From CAVPGH01 sp046726955 (GTDB taxonomy: Bacteria > Acidobacteriota > Vicinamibacteria > Fen-336), in the NCBI GenBank assembly GCA_046726955.1, contig JBKPBQ010000032.1, positions 1-8,667 of the forward strand: 8,667 nucleotides of DNA, given 5' to 3'. This document shows positions 1 to 6,057 of the stretch, in pieces. The position numbers were made by a program, and so were the translations under genes. The notes beneath the pieces are model-generated. The model made no database searches. It saw nothing but the letters and a program-made list of their open reading frames with translations, and was not told the origin of the DNA. Each line of letters starts with the position of its first letter. Within the stretch, counting starts at the first letter, position 1.

Positions 1-646
1 AGTGTATACCGTCCGACGTGTCGTCGTCGGCGGCGTCGCCCTTCGCGACCTTGACGAGGGCGGGGCGCAGCAGCCGATCCTTCAAGCGGTATCCCTTCCG
101 GAAGACCTCGACGATCGTGCCGTCCGCGAAGCCGGGCACCGCCTCGTGGGACAGCGCCTGGTGGCTCTCCGGGTCGAACGCGTTGCCCGTCGGATCCTCG
201 GCGACCATCCCGTGGCTCTCGAGGAGCGCCACGAGCTCGCGTCGCGTCAGCTCGACCCCGGTGCGGAGCGCCTCCGCGTCGCCACCGGCCTTGAGGGCGC
301 TCTCCAGGTTGTCGAGCGTCGGGATGAGGTCGCGGAAGATCGCGGCCTTGGCCTCGAAGGCGGCCTGCTGCCGATCCCGCTCCACGCGCTTCCGGTAGTT
401 TTCGAAGTCCGCGCGCCTGCGGAGCAGCTGGTCCCGCAGATCGTCTCGCTCCTGGCGGAGCGCCGCCATCGCCTCGCGGCTGACGGGCTCCTCCACCGCG
501 TCCAGCCCGCCCTCGGTCACGGGAGCGGGCGCGGCCGCCGGCTCGGCGGCGGCCTCGGGCGCGGAGGACGGCTTCTCGCGCGAGTCGTCCACCGCGGCCG
601 GCGTCGCCTCGTCGTGGTGGCGGTGGTGGCGGCGCTTGTCGGTCAA
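1..646 (-). CDS. grpE: GrpE, nucleotide-exchange factor of DnaK (3' end cut by window edge)
   Basis: GrpE is the cytoplasmic co-chaperone that releases ADP from DnaK (Hsp70). The visible 215 codons contain a low-complexity Ala/Pro/Glu-rich N-terminus (about 1-55), a long helical/coiled-coil part (about 57-100, with DFENYRKRVERD at 79-90), the segment FRDLIPTLDNLE at 103-114, and the C-terminal beta-domain signature FDPESHQAL at 157-165 followed by FRKGYRLKDRLLRPALVKV. All are hallmarks of the family. The stop codon is not reached, but the usual end of GrpE has been passed, so only a few residues should be missing. The start is TTG, overlapping the hrcA stop as TTGA, with no good ribosome-binding site; translation is probably coupled to hrcA. 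The N-terminus has an unusual His cluster (HHRHH at 7-11). dnaK is likely to follow outside the window (inference). Confidence 0.95.
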   Translation of the reverse strand, partial: MTDKRRHHRHHDEATPAAVDDSREKPSSAPEAAAEPAAAPAPVTEGGLDAVEEPVSREAMAALRQERDDLRDQLLRRRADFENYRKRVERDRQQAAFEAKAAIFRDLIPTLDNLESALKAGGDAEALRTGVELTRRELVALLESHGMVAEDPTGNAFDPESHQALSHEAVPGFADGTIVEVFRKGYRLKDRLLRPALVKVAKGDAADDDTSDGIH

Positions 647-1686
647 GACTTCAGCCCCCGGAGCACGTCCGAGACCGCGCGGGAGACGTGGTCGACGAGC
701 GCGACCACGTGCGCGTACTCCATCCGCGTCGAGCCGAGGACGCCCAGGCCCCAGCCCGCCTCGCCCTCCACCCGGCAGCGGGCGGTGACGAGGGCGAGGT
801 CGCGCAGGCCGGGATCGGGGTTCTCGTGGCCGATGAGGATCCGGATGCCTTCGCCGGACAGGCAGGCGTTCAGGATCTTCACGAGCCGGCTCTTCTCCTC
901 GAAGGTGCGGAAGAGGGCGCGCATCTTCTCCACGTCCTCGAAGTCGTGGCCGAGGATGTTCGACGTGCCGTCCAGGTAGACGCTGGCCTCGCCCTCCGCG
1001 ACCGCGAAGGCGCGCTCCCCGAGGGCCACGACCTTCTGCAGCAGCGAGTCGTAGAGCGCCTTCTCCTCCTTCATGAGGTCGAGGAGCTGCTGTCGGATCG
1101 CGGACAGCGTCTGGCCCGAGTAGTGCGCGTTGAGGTAGTTGGCGCAGGCCTGCAGGTCCTCGGGGCTGAGCTTCTCCTCGACCTCGATGACCTTGTTCGT
1201 CACGATGCCGGTCGCGGACACCATGACCACGAGCACGCGCGGGGGAGCGAGGGGAACGAGGTCGAGATGGCGGAAGCTCGTGAGCGCGATGTCCGGAGCG
1301 AGCACGAATCCCACGTGGCGGGAGAGACGCGAGAGCAGGTGCGAGGCGTTGCCCATCACCTGGTCCACGGATCCGTCGCGCGGGAGCAGCCCCGAGCGGA
1401 TGGCCGCCGCGTCGCCGGGGGCCAGGGCGCGGGGGTCCATGAGGCTGTCCACGTACAGGCGGTATCCCTCGTCGGTGGGGATCCGGCCCGCGCTCGTGTG
1501 CGGGTGGTCGAGGTACCCGAGCGCCTCGAGGTCCGCCATGATGTTGCGGAGGGTGGCGGGCGAGAGCGAGCGGTGGAGCACCCGGGAAAGGCTCTCCGAG
1601 CCCACCGGCTCCCCGGTTTCGACGTGGAGCTGGATCAGGGACCGCAGGACTTCCTTCCGACGCTCGTCGAGGACCGGGCTCGCCAT
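643..1686 (-). CDS. hrcA: HrcA, heat-inducible transcription repressor
   Basis: HrcA represses heat-shock operons (groES-groEL, hrcA-grpE-dnaK) by binding the CIRCE inverted repeat; in known systems its activity depends on GroEL. The 347 aa length is normal. Residues 1-75 form the winged-helix DNA-binding domain (ERRKEVLRSLIQLHVETGEP, then GSESLSRVL and LSPATLRNIMADLEALGYL), followed by the signature HTSAGRIPTDEGYRLYVD at 63-80. The rest matches the GAF-like and C-terminal dimerisation part of the family, including an SNILG block before the final third. The ATG has an AGGA four bases upstream. It is followed by grpE with a 4-nt overlap, the usual order in heat-shock operons. A sigma-70-like promoter lies immediately upstream, without a recognisable CIRCE. 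Confidence 0.97.
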   Translation of the reverse strand: MASPVLDERRKEVLRSLIQLHVETGEPVGSESLSRVLHRSLSPATLRNIMADLEALGYLDHPHTSAGRIPTDEGYRLYVDSLMDPRALAPGDAAAIRSGLLPRDGSVDQVMGNASHLLSRLSRHVGFVLAPDIALTSFRHLDLVPLAPPRVLVVMVSATGIVTNKVIEVEEKLSPEDLQACANYLNAHYSGQTLSAIRQQLLDLMKEEKALYDSLLQKVVALGERAFAVAEGEASVYLDGTSNILGHDFEDVEKMRALFRTFEEKSRLVKILNACLSGEGIRILIGHENPDPGLRDLALVTARCRVEGEAGWGLGVLGSTRMEYAHVVALVDHVSRAVSDVLRGLKS

Positions 1687-1696
1687 CCAATCCTAA

Positions 1697-1724
1697 ATTA
1701 TAGCGAGACTTGCGGGCCCGGCAA
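1697..1724 (-). promoter_or_regulatory. Sigma-70-like promoter of hrcA-grpE
   Basis: On the minus strand, TTGCCG (1724-1719) and a perfect TATAAT (1702-1697) are separated by 16 nt. A TATAAT is striking in such GC-rich DNA. Transcription would begin near 1690, only about 4 nt before the hrcA ATG at 1686, giving an almost leaderless mRNA. This is a sequence match only; the start site is inferred. Confidence 0.6.
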
Positions 1725-1725
1725 G
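1709..1725 (-). promoter_or_regulatory. Inverted repeat over the hrcA -35 box, possible operator
   Basis: The minus strand reads CTTGCCGGGCCCGCAAG: arms CTTGC/GCAAG around a GGGCCC core, with one mismatched position. It covers the whole -35 hexamer and half of the spacer, where a repressor would block RNA polymerase. It does not match the CIRCE consensus (TTAGCACTC-N9-GAGTGCTAA). It could be chance in GC-rich DNA or part of a terminator structure for the upstream gene. Confidence 0.35.
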
Positions 1726-1726
1726 G

Positions 1727-1741
1727 GCCGGTCGCACCGGC
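1727..1741 (-). terminator. Hairpin just after the aldehyde dehydrogenase stop, weak terminator candidate
   Basis: The minus strand reads GCCGGT-GCG-ACCGGC, a perfect 6-bp stem with a 3-nt loop starting 3 nt after the aldehyde dehydrogenase TGA. The stem is followed by CCTTGCC rather than a T-run, so it is not a classical Rho-independent terminator. It may slow RNA polymerase or protect the 3' end. Confidence 0.35.
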
Positions 1742-1744
1742 TCC

Positions 1745-3229
1745 TCAGGCGTCGATCTGGGCCCTCTGCAGCGAGCCGCTGTAGTCGATGTAGATCGACT
1801 TCCACTCGCCGAAGACCTCGAGGGCCTGGACGCAGGCCTCGCGGTGCCCGTTGCCGGTGTTCTTCGCCCCCCCGAAGGGCAGGTGCGTCTCCGCCCCGAT
1901 CGTGGGGGCGTTGACGTAGAAGATCCCGGTGACCATCTCCCGCATGGCCCGGAAGGCGTTGTTCACGTCCTGGGTGTAGATGGAGGCGGAGAGGCCGTAC
2001 TCGACGGAGTTGCCGACCTCGATCGCCTCCTCGAGCGACCCCACGGGGATGACGGAGACGACGGGCCCGAAGATCTCCTCGCGCGACACGCGCATCTCCG
2101 GCGAGCAGTCGCCGAACACCGTGGGCTCGTGGAAGAAGCCCTTCGCGTACTCGCCGCCGCCCAGCGGGTTGCCCCCGGCGAGGAGCTTCGCGCCTTCCTC
2201 CTTGCCGATCTTCACGTACTTCTCCACGGTCTCGCGCTGGGCCGCGCTGATGCACGGGCCCATCTGCGACCGCGAGTCGAGGCCGTTGCCGACGCGCAGG
2301 GCCTTCACGCGCTCCACGAACCGCTTCATGAACTCGTCGTAGACCTTCTTGTGCACCGCGACGCGGCTCGCCGCCGTGCAGCGCTGGCCGGTCGTGCCGA
2401 AGCCGCCCCACACGGCGCCGTCCACCGCGAGGTCGAGCTTCGCGTCGTCCATCACCATGATGATGTTCTTGCCGCCCATCTCCAGGTGGCAGTGCTTGAA
2501 GGCCGGCGCGCAGGCCTCGGAGACGATCCGTCCCACCTCGGTCGATCCCGTGAACGAGACGACGCCCACGTCGGGGTGCTTCATGAGCGGCGTTCCCGTC
2601 TCCCGTCCGCCGCCCGTGACCATGTTCACGACACCCTTGGGCAGCCCGGCCTCTTCGAGCACCTTCACGAGGTTCACGACGGAGAGCGGCGTGTCGGTGG
2701 CCGGCTTGATCACCACCGTGTTCCCGAGGATGAGCGCGGGCATCATCTTCCAGGAAGGGATGGCCATCGGGAAGTTCCACGGCGTGATGAGCCCCGCGAT
2801 GCCCACGGGCATCCGCACCGACATCTGGAACTTGTCCGGCAGCTCCGAGGGTGTCGTCTGCCCGAACTGGCGGCGGCCTTCGCCCGCCATGTAGTACGTC
2901 ATGTCGATCGCTTCCTGGACGTCGCCCCGCGTCTCGTCCAGGATCTTGCCCATCTCCCGCGTCATGTCGCGCGAGATCTCCTCCTTGCGGCGCACCAGGA
3001 TCTCGGCCGCGCGGTAGAGGATCTCGCCCCGCTTGGGCGCAGGAAGGGCGCGCCAGCGCGGCGCCGCGGCTTTCGCGGCGGCCACGGCCTTCTCGACGTC
3101 CGCGGGCCCGGAATCCGAGAAGCGCCCGACGAGGTCGCTCGAGTCGGCGGGGTTCTTGTTCTCGAAGGTCTTTCCGGAGGCGGCGGGCACCCAGGCCCCC
3201 CCGATGTAGTTGCCGACGCTTGCTTCCAT
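1745..3229 (-). CDS. NAD(P)-dependent aldehyde dehydrogenase
   Basis: This enzyme oxidises an aldehyde to the carboxylic acid with NAD(P)+ in the cytoplasm. The 494 aa length is typical of the ALDH superfamily. Numbering from the chosen ATG, I see PWNFP at 150-154 (catalytic-site Asn 152), FTGSTEVG at 226-233 (cofactor-binding turn), LEMGGKN with the general-base Glu 250, GQRCTAASR with the nucleophile Cys 284, EEIFGP at 384-389, and the PFGG motif near 451. The catalytic set is intact. The C-terminus (GNGHREA..., EWKSIYIDYSG, LQRAQID) recalls a bacterial ALDH group that includes alpha-ketoglutarate-semialdehyde dehydrogenases, but I cannot fix the substrate. The start is the ATG with GGAGG (3241-3237) 7 nt upstream; a GTG one codon earlier has only 4 nt spacing. 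It lies 43 nt after the bactofilin gene and may be co-transcribed with it. Confidence 0.93.
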   Translation of the reverse strand: MEASVGNYIGGAWVPAASGKTFENKNPADSSDLVGRFSDSGPADVEKAVAAAKAAAPRWRALPAPKRGEILYRAAEILVRRKEEISRDMTREMGKILDETRGDVQEAIDMTYYMAGEGRRQFGQTTPSELPDKFQMSVRMPVGIAGLITPWNFPMAIPSWKMMPALILGNTVVIKPATDTPLSVVNLVKVLEEAGLPKGVVNMVTGGGRETGTPLMKHPDVGVVSFTGSTEVGRIVSEACAPAFKHCHLEMGGKNIIMVMDDAKLDLAVDGAVWGGFGTTGQRCTAASRVAVHKKVYDEFMKRFVERVKALRVGNGLDSRSQMGPCISAAQRETVEKYVKIGKEEGAKLLAGGNPLGGGEYAKGFFHEPTVFGDCSPEMRVSREEIFGPVVSVIPVGSLEEAIEVGNSVEYGLSASIYTQDVNNAFRAMREMVTGIFYVNAPTIGAETHLPFGGAKNTGNGHREACVQALEVFGEWKSIYIDYSGSLQRAQIDA

Positions 3230-3272
3230 CACGGCTCCTCCGGGGGACAGGGGCGAGGCGGCGAGGGACGGC

Positions 3273-3749
3273 TTATCGCTTCTCGTCCTTGCGACCCGAC
3301 ATGTCGCTGTTGCCGCGGAACGTGGCCCCCTCGGCGATGACCACGCGAGGGGCGCGGATGTTGCCGGTGAGCTTGCCCGTGGACTGGATCTCCACGCGCT
3401 GCGAGGCCTGGCAGTCGCCCTGCACCTCGCCGCTCACCACGATCGACTGCGCGTGGACGTTGGCCTTCACGACCCCGCCCGGCCCCACGCGGAGGTCGCG
3501 GCCGATGCGGATCTGGCCCTCGATCGTTCCCTCCACGATCACGTCCTCGTCCCCGGTGATCTCGCCCTTGATGACCGTCTTGGTACCGATCACGCAGGCG
3601 CTGCCCGGCACGGGGGCGGGCACGGCGGCGGGGGCGGAAGCCGGACGGCTCGCGGGCGCAGGAGCGGGGTTGTGCAGAGGCGCCGTCACCGGACGGGGTG
3701 CGCTCTGTGGCTCAGCCGGCTTCGTTTCTGGCTTGCCGAAAATTCCCAT
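3273..3749 (-). CDS. Bactofilin, polymer-forming cytoskeletal protein
   Basis: Bactofilins self-assemble without nucleotide into filaments, often at the membrane, where they position cell-wall or polarity proteins. The 158 aa show the usual three parts: a short N-terminus (MGIFGKPE), a Pro/Ala-rich disordered linker at about 11-50, and a beta-helical core at about 52-145 (VIGTKTVIKGEITGDEDVIV, EGTIEGQI, VVSGEVQGDC, GKLTGNIRAPRVVI, EGATFRGN), then a short charged tail. The core repeats hydrophobic residues with regular glycines, as expected of the right-handed beta-helix. The start is well supported by GGAGG (3761-3757) 7 nt before the ATG. It begins 49 nt after the tRNA-Gly 3' end, with no clear promoter or T-rich terminator between, so part of its transcription may come from the tRNA promoter. 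The partner pathway is unknown. Confidence 0.93.
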   Translation of the reverse strand: MGIFGKPETKPAEPQSAPRPVTAPLHNPAPAPASRPASAPAAVPAPVPGSACVIGTKTVIKGEITGDEDVIVEGTIEGQIRIGRDLRVGPGGVVKANVHAQSIVVSGEVQGDCQASQRVEIQSTGKLTGNIRAPRVVIAEGATFRGNSDMSGRKDEKR

Positions 3750-3798
3750 TGCACGACCTCCCCCCCGAACCGACGTGGTGCCAGGCCCCGGGGCGGAA

Positions 3799-3874
3799 TG
3801 GAGCGGGCGACGGGGTTCGAACCCGCGACACCGAGCTTGGGAAGCTCGTACTCTACCAGCTGAGCTACGCCCGC
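3799..3874 (-). tRNA. tRNA-Gly (anticodon CCC)
   Basis: The 76-nt minus-strand sequence folds as a standard cloverleaf. The acceptor stem is GCGGGCG/CGCCCGC, the D arm is GCTCAGCTGGTAGAGT, and the anticodon arm is CGAGC-TTCCCAA-GCTCG with anticodon CCC at loop positions 34-36. The T arm is GCGGG-TTCGAAC-CCCGT (with a G-T pair), followed by discriminator T and an encoded CCA (3801-3799). A discriminator U is normal for bacterial tRNA-Gly. It reads GGG codons, useful in this GC-rich genome. Confidence 0.96.
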
Positions 3875-3895
3875 CCGAGTCCCGAAACCGTTCGA

Positions 3896-3925
3896 ATGAT
3901 AAACGGCGCCCGCGGGACCGGTCAA
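3896..3925 (-). promoter_or_regulatory. Promoter of the tRNA-Gly gene
   Basis: The minus strand has TTGACC (3925-3920), 18 nt of spacer, then TATCAT (3901-3896). The predicted start near 3889 gives a leader of about 15 nt before the tRNA. Both hexamers are close to the sigma-70 consensus and sit in an A/T-richer pocket (TTTATCATTCGAA) that stands out locally. Confidence 0.6.
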
Positions 3926-3933
3926 GGCGCCGT
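3903..3933 (-). terminator. 8-bp inverted repeat with TTTAT tail, possible terminator of the upstream operon
   Basis: The minus strand has ACGGCGCC (3933-3926), a 15-nt loop, and the exact complement GGCGCCGT (3910-3903), followed by TTAT. It lies 15 nt after the stop of the solute-binding remnant, where the terminator of that operon would be expected. The loop contains the -35 box of the tRNA promoter, so terminator and promoter overlap. The T-run is short, so efficiency is uncertain. Confidence 0.4.
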
Positions 3934-3947
3934 CGGGGCGAGCGCGA

Positions 3948-4166
3948 TCAGCGCCGGACGCGGAGGTTCTCGAAGGGCACCGTCTGGCCCCAGAAGCCGA
4001 CGGCGAGCCCCTCGACGTCGGGGCTTGCGAAGCGGTACGCCTGCTCGTGGAAGAGGGGCAGGACGAGGGCGTCGCGGACGATCGTCTCCCCGAGCTGGCG
4101 ATAGATCGTGTGCCGCACCGCGGTCGCGGTCTCCTCCCGGCCCCTCGCGATGAGGCGGTCGATCTC
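3948..4166 (-). pseudogene. C-terminal remnant of a family-5 extracellular solute-binding protein
   Basis: In the frame ending in TGA at 3950-3948 the minus strand encodes 72 residues starting EIDRLIARGREETATAV, then IYRQLGETIV, LVLPLFHEQAYRFASPDVEG, and PFENLRVRR at the end. This is the typical C-terminus of SBP_bac_5 (OppA/DppA/NikA-type) proteins: a final helix carrying 'IYRQL', the 'xPLFH' strand, the 'V.GL' turn and a short closing strand. No start codon or N-terminal ~450 residues precede it. The frame differs by 2 nt from the kinase fragment just upstream, and similarity changes from one to the other between about 4178 and 4166. Either one kinase/SBP gene lost its middle, or two distant segments were joined by assembly. 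The assignment rests on recognition of short motifs. Confidence 0.65.
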
Positions 4167-4603
4167 ACGCCCGCGGGATCCTCGCGCGCGATCATGACGT
4201 TCTCGGGCTTGATGTCGCGGTGCACGACGCCGCGGCCGTGGCTGTACTCGAGCGCCTCCGCGATCTGAACGCCCACGTCGAGGATCTCCCCGAGCACGGC
4301 GCGCTCGCGCAGGAAGGCGCGGAGGTTCGTGCCCTGGACGATGGGCATCACGAAGAACATCGACCCCTGGTGCCGGCCGAAGTCGAAGATGGGGACGATG
4401 CCGGGGTGGTCCATCTGGGCCACGAGCTGGGCTTCGCGGTGGAAGCGCTGCTCCATCTCCGCGGAGAGCAGGTCGGGCGGGACGAGCTTCACCGCGACTT
4501 CCCGGTTCAGCCGGGGATCGCGCGCGCGATAGACGACGCCCATGCCTCCGCGGCCGAGCTCCGCGGTCACGTCGTAGCGGTCGGCGAGCTTCTGCCCGAT
4601 CAA
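4167..4603 (-). pseudogene. N-terminal fragment of a Hanks-type serine/threonine protein kinase
   Basis: About 142 residues match the N-terminal two thirds of a eukaryotic-type kinase: Gly-rich loop GRGGMG at 17-22, ATP-binding Lys 39 in EVAVKL, helix-C Glu 57 (FHRE), hinge region FFVMPIVQG, and catalytic loop HRDIKPEN at 128-135 with Asp 130 and Asn 135. The match stops after NVMIARED (136-142). The DFG magnesium motif, activation segment, APE motif and C-lobe are all absent, so this product could not be an active kinase. The frame stays open to 3686 but runs through low-complexity sequence and the tRNA gene, so I do not count that as protein. The start is TTG, overlapping the radical SAM stop as TTGA, without a good ribosome-binding site. 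Bacterial kinases fused to solute-binding domains seem plausible as sensors, which makes the following SBP fragment a likely part of the same original gene (inference). Confidence 0.8.
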
Positions 4604-6057
4604 GCCAATTCTTGGGAGGGAAGCGTGGATTCTACCTCAGGGGCGGAATGGGCACCGACGGCCCACGGCGGGCCCGGCCAGGGACCGCGCGCCCGCACGC
4701 GCTCTGACCCCGCGCGCGCGAGCGACGTCTGGAAGCTGCGGTAGGCGAGGTTGGCGGTCGCGTTGGCGATGCCGCCCCAGAAGCCCGAACGCGCGCCTCG
4801 GGCCATCCGCCGGAGCACGCGACCCGGGCTCCAAGCCCGGCGCAAGCACGAGAAGAGCGCTCGCTCCAGGTCCTCGGGATCGACGTTGCGAGGACGGTAG
4901 AGGAGGTGCATGCCGTCCATCCCTCCGAGGATGTCGCCGGCAATGAGCCGGCCCTCGTCCTGGAGCTGCCGGTGGAACGTGGTGCCTGCGATGGGTGCGG
5001 CCAGGGAGAAGACCGGGACGTCGACTCCCACGTCGTGGACGAGGTTCGGAAGGTCCGCCAGGTACTCCGGCGTGTCCCCGTCGAGGCCGACGAGGAAGAT
5101 GCTCATGACGAGGACGCCGTTGTCGTGGAGGAGGCGGATCTTCTCGCGGTATTCGTGGACCCGGTTCTGGCGCTTGTTCGAGCCGACGAGGCTCGTCTGG
5201 GCCAGGCTCTCGAGGCCGACGAAGACGAACCGGCAGCCGGAGCGGCCCATGAGCCGGGCGCTCTCCGCGGTGACGGTATCGATGGAGGTCTGCGTCCCCC
5301 AGATGCGCTTCACGGGCCGCAGCGCCTCGCACAGCTCGCGGAAGTAGGCCCGATCCGCACCGAGGTTGTTGTCCCAGAAGACGAGCCACTGGCGCTGCCG
5401 CCAGTTCCAGTGCGACGGCACGTTCCGGATGTCGCGCAGCACGTTCGGGATCGGGCGGTGGCGGAAGGGGAGCCGGATCGCCGACAGCACGCAGAACGAG
5501 CACGTGAACGGGCACCCGCGCGTGGCCTCGTAGGGCATGGTCATGCGGAAGGTCGTCTCCACGAGGTCGTAGCGCGGGACGGGGAGGAGCGAGAGATCGG
5601 CGGGCTCGTGGGCGACGTAGCGGGGCTCGAGCGTGTTCCGCTCGAGATCGGCTATGAGACGAGGCATGACGGGTTCGGCTTCGCCGACGACGACGGCGTC
5701 CGCGGCCCCGTCGAAGTACTCGGGGTTGAGGGTCGGGAAGAGGCCACCCACGACGACCTTGACGCCGCGGGCGCGGAACTGGAGCGCGAGGCGTCGGCAG
5801 TGCGGCGCGCAGAAATCCATGGTCGAGAGGAAGACCGCCTCCACGTCCATGTCGAGGTCCACGTCGCGGACCATCTCGTGGACGAGCGTGATGGACCAGT
5901 GCCGCGGCAGGAGCGAGGCGAGGTGGATCCCGCCGTTGGGCGCGGCTCCCGCGTCGCAGCCGTGCGCCTTCGGGATCTCGCGCGCCCGCTCGGAGCGGCG
6001 GCCGTCCCAGTCCGGGTAGTTCTTGGGCCGCCAGACGAGGATCACCGCGACGCGCAC
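4600..6057 (-). CDS. Radical SAM protein with N-terminal B12-binding-like domain, substrate unknown
   Basis: This 485 aa protein would cleave S-adenosylmethionine with a 4Fe-4S cluster to start a radical reaction. The cluster motif CPFTCSFC gives Cys 182, 186 and 189 (CxxxCxxC), after the strand PYEATRG. Other radical SAM barrel features are VFWDNNLGAD (226-235), FVGLESL (279-285) and FLVGLDGDTPE (321-331). Residues 1-150 resemble the cobalamin-binding domain of BchE/hopanoid-methylase-like enzymes (VVVGGLFPTLNPE at 101-113, VVVGEAEPV at 122-130), but I see no DxHxxG motif, so B12 may not bind in the base-off, His-ligated form. The C-terminal ~100 aa resemble the accessory region of that group. 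The start is GTG, 4 nt after AAGGAG (6067-6062); another GTG at 6045 is too far from it. It overlaps the desaturase upstream by 16 nt and the kinase fragment downstream by 4 nt, so a role in lipid modification is plausible but unproven. Confidence 0.88.
   Translation of the reverse strand: MRVAVILVWRPKNYPDWDGRRSERAREIPKAHGCDAGAAPNGGIHLASLLPRHWSITLVHEMVRDVDLDMDVEAVFLSTMDFCAPHCRRLALQFRARGVKVVVGGLFPTLNPEYFDGAADAVVVGEAEPVMPRLIADLERNTLEPRYVAHEPADLSLLPVPRYDLVETTFRMTMPYEATRGCPFTCSFCVLSAIRLPFRHRPIPNVLRDIRNVPSHWNWRQRQWLVFWDNNLGADRAYFRELCEALRPVKRIWGTQTSIDTVTAESARLMGRSGCRFVFVGLESLAQTSLVGSNKRQNRVHEYREKIRLLHDNGVLVMSIFLVGLDGDTPEYLADLPNLVHDVGVDVPVFSLAAPIAGTTFHRQLQDEGRLIAGDILGGMDGMHLLYRPRNVDPEDLERALFSCLRRAWSPGRVLRRMARGARSGFWGGIANATANLAYRSFQTSLARAGSERVRARGPWPGPPWAVGAHSAPEVESTLPSQELA

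Noticed and set aside
1844..3340. 498-codon plus-strand open frame opposite the aldehyde dehydrogenase
   Set aside because: It has no recognisable domain, is rich in Arg, His, Gly and Asp, and is explained by the GC-biased third positions of the strongly supported gene on the other strand. The same holds for 688-1914 opposite hrcA and 4906-6105 opposite the radical SAM gene.
3698..4153. Plus-strand open frames over the tRNA with phrases such as GDGVRTRDTELGK and MERATGFEPATPS
   Set aside because: These are well-known spurious translations of the antisense strand of tRNA genes, often annotated wrongly as hypothetical proteins.
3686..4166. Continuation of the kinase frame as a 305-residue protein
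   Set aside because: After residue 142 the frame loses all kinase similarity, becomes Arg/Ser/Ala-rich and runs through the tRNA gene (GVAQLVEYELPKLGVAG is a classic false translation of a tRNA).
4176..4181. GGATCC (BamHI site) exactly at the kinase/solute-binding junction, as a sign of a cloning chimera
   Set aside because: Several other GGATCC sites occur uncut in the window (for example near 190, 835, 1368 and 5925), so its presence at the junction is not informative.
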